From contig JBCDCZ010000167.1 in NCBI GenBank assembly GCA_039180865.1, positions 1 through 10,115 of the forward strand: 10,115 nucleotides of DNA. Reading direction: 5' to 3'. This DNA comes from JBCDCU01 sp039180865. GTDB lineage: Bacteria; Pseudomonadota; Alphaproteobacteria; Rhizobiales; JACESI01. Of the stretch, positions 1 to 6,256 are shown piece after piece. The notes below the pieces were generated by a model, which saw only the letters and a list, made by a program, of their open reading frames with translations, was not told where the DNA came from and made no database searches. How positions within the stretch are numbered: the stretch's first letter is position 1; every line of letters begins with the position of its first letter. The position numbers and the translations under genes are program-made.

Positions 1-27
1 AGGGCAGACACAACAGGGAGACCAAAC

Positions 28-780
28 ATGTTCAACGCCATCATCAAAACGACGCTTGCTGCAGCCCTCGTTGCAGTTCCCGTCACAGCAAACACCGCTT
101 CAGCCGGCGAATTCCGCCATTTCGGCGGAGGCGAAGCTTTTAACCACAAACCGCACCACGGACTTCACCGCGGTCATCATGGCCATCGCGGAGCGGCCAT
201 TGCAGGGGCTGGCCTTGCGGTCGGGCTCCTCGGGCTCGCACTCGCCAATGCAGCAAGAAACCGGCATGACGAACCTTATGCAATCCTTCACGAGGAAGAT
301 GGCGGCTCGAAAATGGTCCGGCGGCACCCGAACGGTGGACGCATACTGACCCGCCGCGACCGGCACGGTCATGTGATTTCTCGCAAGCACATCAAAAAGC
401 GCCCAGCCTTCGTTACGCTGCACAATCCCGACGGAACAACCCGTACCGTCACACGCGGCAGGAACGGACGGAACGTGATCACGAAGCGTGACCGTCAAGG
501 CCGGGTTATCGGAAGACAACAGATGCCGGACCGCTCCAAACCGTCGGCCACTCTGCACAATCCGGATGGATCCACCCGCACCGTTACGCGTGGCCGCAAT
601 GGTCGGAATGTGATCACAACACGCGATGCAAGGGGCCGCGTCACAGGACGCGAAGTGACACGGGATCGTAGCCGTCCGTTCGCGCGCTCTTACAATCCTG
701 AAACCGGAGAAGTGCGTCAGGCAGGACGAGACAGCCGCGGGAACCGCTACTTCGTTTCCTCAACGCCCGTCTATCGCTGA
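28..780 (+). CDS. Secreted basic repeat protein, His-rich, unknown function
   Basis: I do not recognise a named family. The 250-residue protein starts with a signal peptide (residues 1-26, ending in the signal peptidase I-like site ASA before GEF). A histidine- and glycine-rich stretch follows (about 31-54, with HH pairs), then a hydrophobic Gly/Ala/Leu segment (about 56-76) that could be a membrane helix or glycine-zipper segment. The rest is very basic and built of about four repeats of 44-45 residues (about 86, 130, 175 and 220 onward). The two best copies share NPDG, RTVTRGRNGRNVIT and a closing RD..GRV.GR that recalls RHS/YD-type repeats. The start is supported by an AGGGAG ribosome site at 15-20, 7 bases upstream. 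The promoter lies outside the window. The following gene, 128 bases downstream, also encodes an exported protein. Export and repeats are seen directly; an envelope-associated role, perhaps metal or polyanion binding, is only inference. Confidence 0.85.
   Translation: MFNAIIKTTLAAALVAVPVTANTASAGEFRHFGGGEAFNHKPHHGLHRGHHGHRGAAIAGAGLAVGLLGLALANAARNRHDEPYAILHEEDGGSKMVRRHPNGGRILTRRDRHGHVISRKHIKKRPAFVTLHNPDGTTRTVTRGRNGRNVITKRDRQGRVIGRQQMPDRSKPSATLHNPDGSTRTVTRGRNGRNVITTRDARGRVTGREVTRDRSRPFARSYNPETGEVRQAGRDSRGNRYFVSSTPVYR
283..753 (+). repeat. Tandem 44-45 codon repeats within the secreted protein gene
   Basis: Four in-frame units lie at about 283-414, 415-549, 550-684 and 685-753. The middle two are near-identical in protein over their first 25 residues but differ at many third codon positions, for example in the codons for NPDG and RTVTRG. 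This points to an old duplication held by selection on the protein rather than a recent slippage event. The first unit is diverged (HPNGGRILTRRDRHGHVISR) and the last is shortened. Confidence 0.75.
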
Positions 781-808
781 TCGGCTCCAACAAACACCGA
801 AAATCGCC

Positions 809-822
809 GCTCTGAAAAGAGC
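809..822 (+). other. Small hairpin with GAAA tetraloop
   Basis: GCTCT-GAAA-AGAGC forms a perfect 5-bp stem closed by a GNRA-type tetraloop, 29 bases after the stop codon of the first gene. No U-tract follows, so it is not a normal intrinsic terminator. It may act with the stronger hairpin just downstream as an RNA stability or processing element; that role is inferred. Confidence 0.4.
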
Positions 823-836
823 AAACCTACCCAACC

Positions 837-862
837 GGTTCGGTGGTGCTCGCCACCGAACC
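837..862 (+). other. Perfect 10-bp hairpin between the first two genes
   Basis: GGTTCGGTGG (837-846), loop TGCTCG, and CCACCGAACC (853-862) form a perfect 10-bp GC-rich stem. The bases after it (GCCACCCAACG) contain no T-run, so it is not a canonical Rho-independent terminator. Lying 46 bases before the start of the VWA gene, it could protect the 3' end of the first message, mark a processing point between the two genes, or be a DNA dyad bound by a protein. Confidence 0.55.
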
Positions 863-897
863 GCCACCCAACGCATCCAAAACTCACCTTCAAATTC

Positions 898-902
898 GGA
901 GA
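898..902 (+). promoter_or_regulatory. Ribosome binding site that fixes the VWA gene start
   Basis: GGAGA lies 6 bases before the ATG at 909. The in-frame GTG at 843 sits inside the hairpin stem, has no such site, and would put about 22 polar residues before an otherwise ideal signal peptide. The start at 909 is therefore preferred. Confidence 0.7.
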
Positions 903-908
903 AAATCC

Positions 909-2285
909 ATGAAAACCAAACTCTTCAAATCCGCCGTTCTATCAACCGCGGCCCTTTCACTCGCGCTTGGCGTTTCAACAGCAAATGCGAATGTCAGTTC
1001 ACAGTCCGACATCCTGTTCATTCTCGATGGCTCAGGATCGATGTGGGGCCAGATCGACGGTGTTGCCAAAATCGATACCGCAAAGGCAACGCTTACCAAA
1101 ATGCTCTCGGATGTTCCGCAAAGCGCGCGGCTTGGTCTCATGACCTATGGCACGAAGGACAAAACCAGTTGCGAGGATGTCACCTATACGAACCCGCTTG
1201 GTTCAGCACGCGGTGCCATCTCCCAGACTATCGCCAGCCTGAGCCCGCTTGGCAAAACGCCGATCGATCGCTCCCTCGCGCACGCCATGTCGCACCTTGC
1301 CAATACTCAACCGCATGATGTGCAGAAGTCGCTTGTTCTCATCTCTGACGGCATCGAAACCTGCGACGGCGCGCCATGTGAGACCGCCAAAGCGGCCGAG
1401 GCCAGCGGCGTCTCGCTGAAGGTTCACGTGGTCGGGTTCAATGTCGACCGGCAGGCTCGAAACCAGCTTGAATGCATCGCTCAACACGGCGGTGGTCAAT
1501 ATTTCGACGCTGCCGACACCGCCGGGTTCCAAAAAGCCATTGCAGATGTGGTTGAAGTCGCACAAGCCCCCGTTGAGGTAGCGCGTGCCCCAGAACCAGA
1601 ACCGGTCGCTTCCAAGCCATTCTTCATTGACGAATTCGACGGCGAAGCGCTCGGAACAGCCTGGACGGTCGGTAACGCCGATGAAGAAGCTTATCTCGTG
1701 GAGGAAAGCAGCCTAATGATGGTCTCGTCGAAACAACAAGGCTTTGCAACCGCAGAACCGACCAATCTCGTCAGCCTCGCTGAAAGACTGCCGAAAGGCA
1801 ACTGGGACATGAACCTCTATATGAAGATCGAAGCCCAGACCAAGAAAGACAGCTTCTGGTTCGGCCTGCACAAGGATCCGCAAAATTATATGGGCCTGAT
1901 GCTTTATACAGGGATCGGAAATCCATGTGCCGAGTTCGCAATCCGGCTTGAAAAAGCCTCGAAAGGCGAGCGCACAAAATTCGATACGCGGATAGCCGGA
2001 TCGAAAGCCTGTGGCTGGGGCCAGGGCGGCGTCCATGAAGCAATCCAGAGCGCTGGTGAGGACGGTATCGTCCTTACGATTGCCAAACGCGGCCGCAACT
2101 ACACCGCATCAGCCCGGCTTGAAGGTATTGTCGGCGACACCGGAACACCGAAGACTGTGAGCACGAAGTCGCTCACCTCACTCAAACTACCGGGTCAGCC
2201 CTCTATGATGCTCGGCAAATGGGGCAATGCCGATGGAGAAATCCTTTCCTTCGTCGATCGCTTCGAAATCGTCCCGGTGAAGTAG
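909..2285 (+). CDS. Secreted VWA protein with C-terminal concanavalin-like domain
   Basis: The 458-residue exported protein has a signal peptide (1-27: KTK start, hydrophobic core, cleavage near ANA). A von Willebrand factor A domain spans about 33-217. Its metal-ion-dependent adhesion site is intact: DGSGS at 40-44, T117 in GKTP, and D147 in LISDG. Such domains bind protein partners through a divalent cation. Cysteines at 88, 152, 157 and 189 could form disulfides after export. A Pro/Ala/Glu linker (about 219-236) leads to a C-terminal domain (about 238-458) opening with FIDEFDGEALGTAW. This resembles concanavalin-type beta-sandwich domains found at the ends of glycosidases, but the match is by eye and I see no catalytic motif. 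No membrane anchor is seen, so a periplasmic or released protein is likely. It precedes a strong terminator and may share transcripts with the repeat-protein gene upstream. Confidence 0.9.
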   Translation: MKTKLFKSAVLSTAALSLALGVSTANANVSSQSDILFILDGSGSMWGQIDGVAKIDTAKATLTKMLSDVPQSARLGLMTYGTKDKTSCEDVTYTNPLGSARGAISQTIASLSPLGKTPIDRSLAHAMSHLANTQPHDVQKSLVLISDGIETCDGAPCETAKAAEASGVSLKVHVVGFNVDRQARNQLECIAQHGGGQYFDAADTAGFQKAIADVVEVAQAPVEVARAPEPEPVASKPFFIDEFDGEALGTAWTVGNADEEAYLVEESSLMMVSSKQQGFATAEPTNLVSLAERLPKGNWDMNLYMKIEAQTKKDSFWFGLHKDPQNYMGLMLYTGIGNPCAEFAIRLEKASKGERTKFDTRIAGSKACGWGQGGVHEAIQSAGEDGIVLTIAKRGRNYTASARLEGIVGDTGTPKTVSTKSLTSLKLPGQPSMMLGKWGNADGEILSFVDRFEIVPVK

Positions 2286-2300
2286 TCGAGTGATCTCGAC
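2285..2300 (+). other. Short inverted repeat at the VWA stop codon
   Basis: GTCGAG-TGAT-CTCGAC is a perfect 6-bp stem that begins on the last base of the TAG stop codon. There is no U-tract. It lies 18 bases before the strong terminator and may help to block 3' decay. Confidence 0.3.
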
Positions 2301-2317
2301 TGATTGAAACGCCACGG

Positions 2318-2352
2318 GAGCCGCAACGCATGGTCGTTGCGGCTCTTTTTTT
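2318..2352 (+). terminator. Strong Rho-independent terminator after the VWA gene
   Basis: GAGCCGCAACG (2318-2328), a 6-base loop, and CGTTGCGGCTC (2335-2345) form a perfect 11-bp stem followed at once by seven T residues. It ends transcription of the upstream pair of exported-protein genes and isolates the VPLPA-CTERM gene. Confidence 0.92.
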
Positions 2353-2436
2353 CCGAATGATACGACCTGTTGCCATACGATCCGGCAGCGCAGAAAGGCC
2401 GATTTGCACCCGAGAACACCCCCACCTGTTAGATTC

Positions 2437-2445
2437 TGATACAAT
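2437..2445 (+). promoter_or_regulatory. Possible extended -10 promoter for the VPLPA-CTERM gene
   Basis: TGATACAAT matches the extended -10 pattern (TG, one base, then a hexamer with 5 of 6 matches to TATAAT). No good -35 hexamer is present about 17 bases upstream, which extended -10 promoters can tolerate. It would give an untranslated leader of roughly 75 bases. The remaining 2353-2504 sequence shows only C-rich and G-rich runs (2419-2424 and 2464-2468) of unclear meaning. Confidence 0.35.
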
Positions 2446-2515
2446 CCAACGATTGACCTCGGCGGGGGTTCGCTGGTACCGCAAATCTAACTAAAACGTT
2501 ACCAATGTTTTATAC

Positions 2516-2520
2516 GGGGA
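2516..2520 (+). promoter_or_regulatory. Ribosome binding site that fixes the VPLPA-CTERM start
   Basis: GGGGA lies 5 bases before the ATG at 2526 and falls inside the reading frame opened by the earlier ATG at 2505, which has no comparable site. Starting at 2526 also gives a textbook signal peptide (MRKIAGLALAG). Confidence 0.6.
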
Positions 2521-2525
2521 TTTCT

Positions 2526-3188
2526 ATGCGTAAAATTGCAGGTCTTGCATTGGCTGGCGCTATGACGGTCGTGTCATTCAGCGCCCAGGCGGCAACCATG
2601 TCGTTTACAAATATTACCGAGGGCGTGCGCGACCTTGTATTCGGAACCGAAGCTCTTGACGGCGTAGACGCGACACCCACTCCGTTTGGTTTTGACCTCA
2701 CAGACGGAGGCGCGCTCACAGCGTCGGAATCCATCGAGCTTTATGGCCGTATCGTCGGTTCGCAGGACGTTTACCAGTTCACGACCGATTCAGCGTTCGA
2801 AATCTCCTTCATTTTCGATGGATATTTCCTTGATGCCGATGGTGTTGAAGGCGGCGCGGCCGGTGCATTTGTCTCGGAATCAGGTTTCGTGACTGAGGGA
2901 TCTTCGATTAACACCAGCACATTCAGCCTGGTCGAGATCGGCGGCGATGGAACGACGTTCACAGACCTCATCTTCACATCAACCGTCAGCAGCGGTCCGT
3001 CCCTCCTGTTCAGCGGTGGACCCGGCACCTACTCATTCGCAATTGACGGCAGCACAGGCCCTGACGATGGTCCCGCTCTCTATGACATCGAGATCGCAGC
3101 CGTGCCGCTTCCAGCAACATTGCCGCTCGCGATCGCCGGTTTCGCTGGTCTTGCATACGTTGCGCGTCGTCGTCGCAATCGCGCATAA
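2526..3188 (+). CDS. VPLPA-CTERM sorted surface protein
   Basis: The 220-residue acidic exported protein has a signal peptide (1-22, cleavage after AQA). Its body (about 23-190) is rich in Gly, Ser, Thr, Phe and Asp and predicted by eye to be beta-rich, with no cysteines and no catalytic motif that I recognise. The C-terminus has the tripartite sorting signal of the PEP-CTERM superfamily, VPLPA subtype: VPLPA at 193-197, a hydrophobic helix (about 198-213), and a basic tail RRRR from 214. In this family an exosortase (the XrtD type is paired with VPLPA signals) recognises the signal and processes the protein at the membrane, often in bacteria that make extracellular polysaccharide. No exosortase gene is in the window. 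The gene appears to be a single transcription unit between two terminators. The body resembles generic PEP-CTERM cargo; its role is unknown. Confidence 0.88.
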   Translation: MRKIAGLALAGAMTVVSFSAQAATMSFTNITEGVRDLVFGTEALDGVDATPTPFGFDLTDGGALTASESIELYGRIVGSQDVYQFTTDSAFEISFIFDGYFLDADGVEGGAAGAFVSESGFVTEGSSINTSTFSLVEIGGDGTTFTDLIFTSTVSSGPSLLFSGGPGTYSFAIDGSTGPDDGPALYDIEIAAVPLPATLPLAIAGFAGLAYVARRRRNRA

Positions 3189-3213
3189 AGAGAAAAACCA
3201 TAACATTTGATTG

Positions 3214-3238
3214 AACCGGCGCTCTGCGCCGGTTTTTT
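3214..3238 (+). terminator. Rho-independent terminator after the VPLPA-CTERM gene
   Basis: AACCGGCGC (3214-3222), loop TCT, and GCGCCGGTT (3226-3234) form a perfect 9-bp stem running into a six-T tract (3233-3238), 25 bases after the stop codon. Confidence 0.92.
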
Positions 3239-3482
3239 CGTTCCGGTGCTGCAAGACATTGTCGCCACCAATGTACATCGGCGCTTTCAAAATTTCATTG
3301 TCAACGCCTCGCAGCGATTTTGAAAAAAGCTGTGATCCAGAGTTTCAGAACTTACCTTCATAAAACATTCAAACACTTGCTTAAAATGCGGAACTAACGG
3401 CAAACTTGTTCCTGCGGATATCCGCGGAATACACTGCCCATCCATATCCTGTTTCTGGACCACGACACCCGGTTTTCGTTTA
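3239..3482 (+). promoter_or_regulatory. Leader region of the ABC importer operon
   Basis: This gap of about 240 bases holds no convincing gene. It should contain the promoter of the importer operon. The best -10 candidate is TAAAAT at 3382-3387, but its possible -35 partner (TTCATA at 3357-3362, 19-base spacer) is weak, so no promoter is called firmly. Downstream of that candidate is a cluster of GCGGA-containing elements described separately. No clear ribosome binding site precedes the ATG at 3483. Confidence 0.4.
3414..3425. promoter_or_regulatory. 12-bp perfect palindrome, candidate operator
   Basis: GCGGATATCCGC is a perfect 12-bp dyad, 57 bases upstream of the binding-protein start. Two further GCGGAA copies lie at 3388-3393 and 3424-3429, and GGAAC/GTTCC arms flank it at 3390-3394 and 3408-3412. 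The position fits a repressor or activator site for the importer operon. The regulator is not in the window and the family cannot be named. Confidence 0.4.
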
Positions 3483-5126
3483 ATGCAACGACGTTTTCCT
3501 TTCGGATCTGCTGAAAGTCGCTGGCGTATCTCGTGGTGCGTCCTGTTAACCGCCATTCTTCTTTTTCTTGGTACAGCGATCGCGCAGGCAGCGGCCGAAC
3601 ACTTGAAAGTGGGCCTTGCGGCCCTGGCCACCTCTGTCGATCCGCATTTTCATCGGGCCGGCTATAATTTCGATCTTCGTGAAAACGTCTCGGATGCGCT
3701 TGTTTACAACAACGGCGTCACCGGCGAGATCGAGCCGCGTCTTGCCTTGAGCTGGGCACAAACGAGTGAGACGACTGTTGTCTTGCAGCTCAACCCGAAA
3801 GCTGTGTTCCCAACGGGAGATGTGCTCACAAGCGATGACGTGATCTACTCCCTGTGTCGGGTTCGCAATGTCCCAAACAGCCCCGGGCTATTTACAAGCT
3901 TCATCAAGACAGTCGAAGCCGTAACAGCGCTCGGCGATCATGAGATCGAAATCGAAACAGCCGCGCCTGATCCGATCCTTTTGCGCAATCTGTCGCAAAT
4001 CGGGATTGTTGAAAACCCGACCGATCGAACGCTTAGCTTCGACAAACAGACCTGCGGGAATAACGACTGGCTTAAAACAACAGCCATTAACAAAGGAACC
4101 ATCGCGCCAGGCATCGGCCCTTACCAGGTCGAAAAGTTCACGCCTGACGTTGAGATCATTCTCACCCGAAACGAGAGCTATTACGGACCGCGCCCGCATT
4201 TTGCGAAAGTGACCCTGAAAGCGCTGCCCGATAACAGCGCCAGGATTGCCGCTCTTCTTGGCGGATCGGTCGATGTGATCAATCAGCTTCCCGTCAACGG
4301 AGCCGATGTCCTGATTGATCGCGGCGGCTTTCAGATCGTGACTGTACCATCGACCGTACTAATTTTCCTCTTGGCAGATCAGTACCAGGAACCCTCTCCA
4401 AAGATTTCCAGGACCGGGGGAAAGAACCCGTTCAAAGATAGGCGCGTTCGACGCGCATTGAACCTTGCCATCGACAGGTTGAAACTCGCCGAAATCGTGA
4501 TGGGAGGGTTTGCCAACCCGGCGCATCAGATCGTGGTCGACGGCATTCAGGGTTTTGACCCGGATATCGAATCTTACCCCTTCGATGTGCAACAGGCCCG
4601 GGACCTTCTTGCAGAGGCGGGATATGCCGACGGCTTCAAGCTGACTTTGAGCGCTCCGAGCGACCGGTACGTGAATGGCCCGCTCGTTGCGCAGGCGGTT
4701 GTCGGAATGCTCACCAAAATCGGTCTCGATGTCGAACTGGAGACCTTTCCAAAGAGCATTTATTTCAGCCAGGCAAGCAAATACGAATACAGCCTCTATC
4801 TCGCCGGTGCGGCGGTCGATACCGGCGAAGGATCGAGCATTCTTCTCAACATCGCCGGAAGCCGCGACCTTGAACGTGGTTCAGGCGGTGCCAACCGTGG
4901 CCGCTATTCAAGCGCGGTTTTTGACGACCTTATATCCGAGGCGCTCAGCACGCTTGACGACACCGAGCGCGAAGCCCTCCTCAAAGCAGCAAGCAGGACA
5001 GCCCGGGACGACGAAAGCCATGTGCCGCTTTATCATGAGCTAGGCGTATGGGCCGTACGGGAAGGCATTTACTTCGAACCCAATCCCAACCTGCGCAACA
5101 TATTCTATACGGCGCGCACGAAGTGA
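3483..5126 (+). CDS. ABC importer substrate-binding protein, SBP family 5
   Basis: The 547-residue periplasmic binding protein of the Dpp/Opp/nickel class (bacterial extracellular solute-binding family 5) captures the ligand and delivers it to the two permeases encoded downstream. The N-terminus has a basic region, a hydrophobic helix (about 17-34) and a signal peptidase I-like end (AQAAA at 34-38). There is no lipobox, so it should be a soluble periplasmic protein. Family landmarks in order are the EIEPRLALSW segment (about 82-91), the LTSDDVIYSL segment (about 115-124), the GIGPY turn followed by the NESYYGPRP segment, and KNPFKDRRVRRALNLAIDR (314-332), which is strongly typical. Length is normal. 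The ligand (peptide, opine, sugar or metal complex) cannot be deduced. The ATG at 3483 lacks a clear ribosome site, but no better start leaves an intact signal peptide. A 134-base gap separates it from the permease genes. Confidence 0.93.
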   Translation: MQRRFPFGSAESRWRISWCVLLTAILLFLGTAIAQAAAEHLKVGLAALATSVDPHFHRAGYNFDLRENVSDALVYNNGVTGEIEPRLALSWAQTSETTVVLQLNPKAVFPTGDVLTSDDVIYSLCRVRNVPNSPGLFTSFIKTVEAVTALGDHEIEIETAAPDPILLRNLSQIGIVENPTDRTLSFDKQTCGNNDWLKTTAINKGTIAPGIGPYQVEKFTPDVEIILTRNESYYGPRPHFAKVTLKALPDNSARIAALLGGSVDVINQLPVNGADVLIDRGGFQIVTVPSTVLIFLLADQYQEPSPKISRTGGKNPFKDRRVRRALNLAIDRLKLAEIVMGGFANPAHQIVVDGIQGFDPDIESYPFDVQQARDLLAEAGYADGFKLTLSAPSDRYVNGPLVAQAVVGMLTKIGLDVELETFPKSIYFSQASKYEYSLYLAGAAVDTGEGSSILLNIAGSRDLERGSGGANRGRYSSAVFDDLISEALSTLDDTEREALLKAASRTARDDESHVPLYHELGVWAVREGIYFEPNPNLRNIFYTARTK

Positions 5127-5260
5127 GGAGCAAAAGGTCCGGCCTCTCACCTCTTGTGCTTCAGCGGGATTCCTGTTCCCATTCTCAAAGTCTGACGTTT
5201 CTTTTCGCCTCGATCTTGGGCTCTCCTGCCCGCTGACAACGAAACCGGTCCCGCCCCAGC
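5127..5260 (+). other. Gap between binding-protein and permease genes
   Basis: There is no gene here. TCAGCGGG at 5161-5168 is exactly complementary to CCCGCTGA at 5229-5236, so the transcript could form a long-range stem, and weaker imperfect pairing is possible near 5131-5160. There is no T-run, so this is not an intrinsic terminator. Gaps with RNA structure after binding-protein genes often allow more binding protein than permease to be made; that is inference here. The permease ATG at 5261 has no visible ribosome site and cannot be moved upstream, because an in-frame TGA lies at 5234-5236. Confidence 0.35.
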
Positions 5261-6256
5261 ATGCTGTTGTTCCTGATCAGACGGCTATTCCAGAGCGTGG
5301 TGGTGATCATCATCCTCTCGCTCGTCGTCTTTGTAGGCGTTTGGCTCATCGGCAATCCTGCGGATGTCCTGATCTCACCTGAGGCAACGGAGGCGGATCG
5401 CAGGGCCGCCATCGTGGCACTTGGGCTCGATAAGCCACTCTGGCAACAATATCTGATTTTCCTTGGAAATGCGGTCCAGGGCGACTGGGGAACCTCCTTC
5501 GTCTACAAAGAACCGGTCACCGATATCCTGCTCGACCGCATGCCTGCGAGTTTTGAACTTGCGCTTGTCGCCTTCGCGATGGCAATCGCAGTCTCCCTCC
5601 CCTGTGGGCTTTATGCGGGTTTGAGACCAGACCATCCGTTTAGCCAGGCAATCATGGCGTTTTCCCTTGTCGGCGTCAGTATTCCGACCTTCTGGCAGGG
5701 CATCCTTCTGATTATTGCATTCGGAATTACCATTCCGCTCTTTGCCGTCGGCGACCGCGGCGAAGTCGCGACCTATTTCGGGATCACCTCAAGCCTTTTC
5801 ACGCTCGACGGTTGGCAGCACGTTGTTCTGCCTGCCTTCAGTCTGGCGCTCTTGAAAATGTCGCTGTTGATCCGAGTGATCCGCGCGTCAACGCTCGAAA
5901 TCGTCAATCTCGACTTCGTGAAATTTGCCTATGCCAAAGGGGTTCGGACCCGGGTTGTCGTCACCCGGCACATTTTCCGCAACGCGCTTATCCCGGTGAT
6001 CACAATCATCGGCATCGAGCTTGGAAACCTTCTCGCCTATGCAGTGATTACCGAGACCGTGTTTTCCTGGCCCGGCCTCGGCAAACTCCTGATCAATTCG
6101 ATCCAGGTCCTCGACCGCCCGATGATCGTGGCTCAGCTCGTCTATACCGCGCTTTTGTTCATCGCGATCAATTTCATCGTCGATGTCCTCTACACCGTGA
6201 TTGATCCCCGCGTGAAGGAAGCGATGGGAAGAGCGGGTGCAGGGAGGGGGCCGTGA
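5261..6256 (+). CDS. ABC importer permease, DppB/OppB type
   Basis: The 331-residue inner-membrane subunit forms half of the translocation channel. It shows the usual DppB layout: an N-terminal RRL-containing helix (about 8-31), then a periplasmic segment with LGLDKPLWQQY and GDWGTSF (about 53-80). The five-helix transport domain follows, with the EAA-like cytoplasmic loop at 217-241 (LDFVKFAYAKG, then RHIFRNALIPV) that docks on the ATPases. ETVFSWPGLGKLL (about 268-280) and the closing YTVIDPRVK are also typical of this subfamily. The conserved glycine of the EAA loop is present (G227). The stop codon overlaps the start of the next permease gene, so the two are translationally coupled. Length is normal for the family. 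Confidence 0.94.
   Translation: MLLFLIRRLFQSVVVIIILSLVVFVGVWLIGNPADVLISPEATEADRRAAIVALGLDKPLWQQYLIFLGNAVQGDWGTSFVYKEPVTDILLDRMPASFELALVAFAMAIAVSLPCGLYAGLRPDHPFSQAIMAFSLVGVSIPTFWQGILLIIAFGITIPLFAVGDRGEVATYFGITSSLFTLDGWQHVVLPAFSLALLKMSLLIRVIRASTLEIVNLDFVKFAYAKGVRTRVVVTRHIFRNALIPVITIIGIELGNLLAYAVITETVFSWPGLGKLLINSIQVLDRPMIVAQLVYTALLFIAINFIVDVLYTVIDPRVKEAMGRAGAGRGP

Noticed and set aside
100..558. Minus-strand frame of 152 codons opposite the repeat-protein gene
   Set aside because: It is a shadow of the repeat gene, with no ribosome site, no recognisable domain and an unlikely composition.
283..753. CRISPR-like or DNA-level tandem array
   Set aside because: The repeats are in frame, protein-level and diverged at third positions, with no identical short repeats separated by spacers.
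843..908. N-terminal extension of the VWA gene from the GTG at 843
   Set aside because: It begins inside a perfect hairpin, has no ribosome site, and would bury the signal peptide; the start at 909 has a good site.
3287..3631. Minus-strand frame in the importer leader region
   Set aside because: It overlaps the binding-protein signal peptide region, lacks a ribosome site and resembles no family; it is likely chance.
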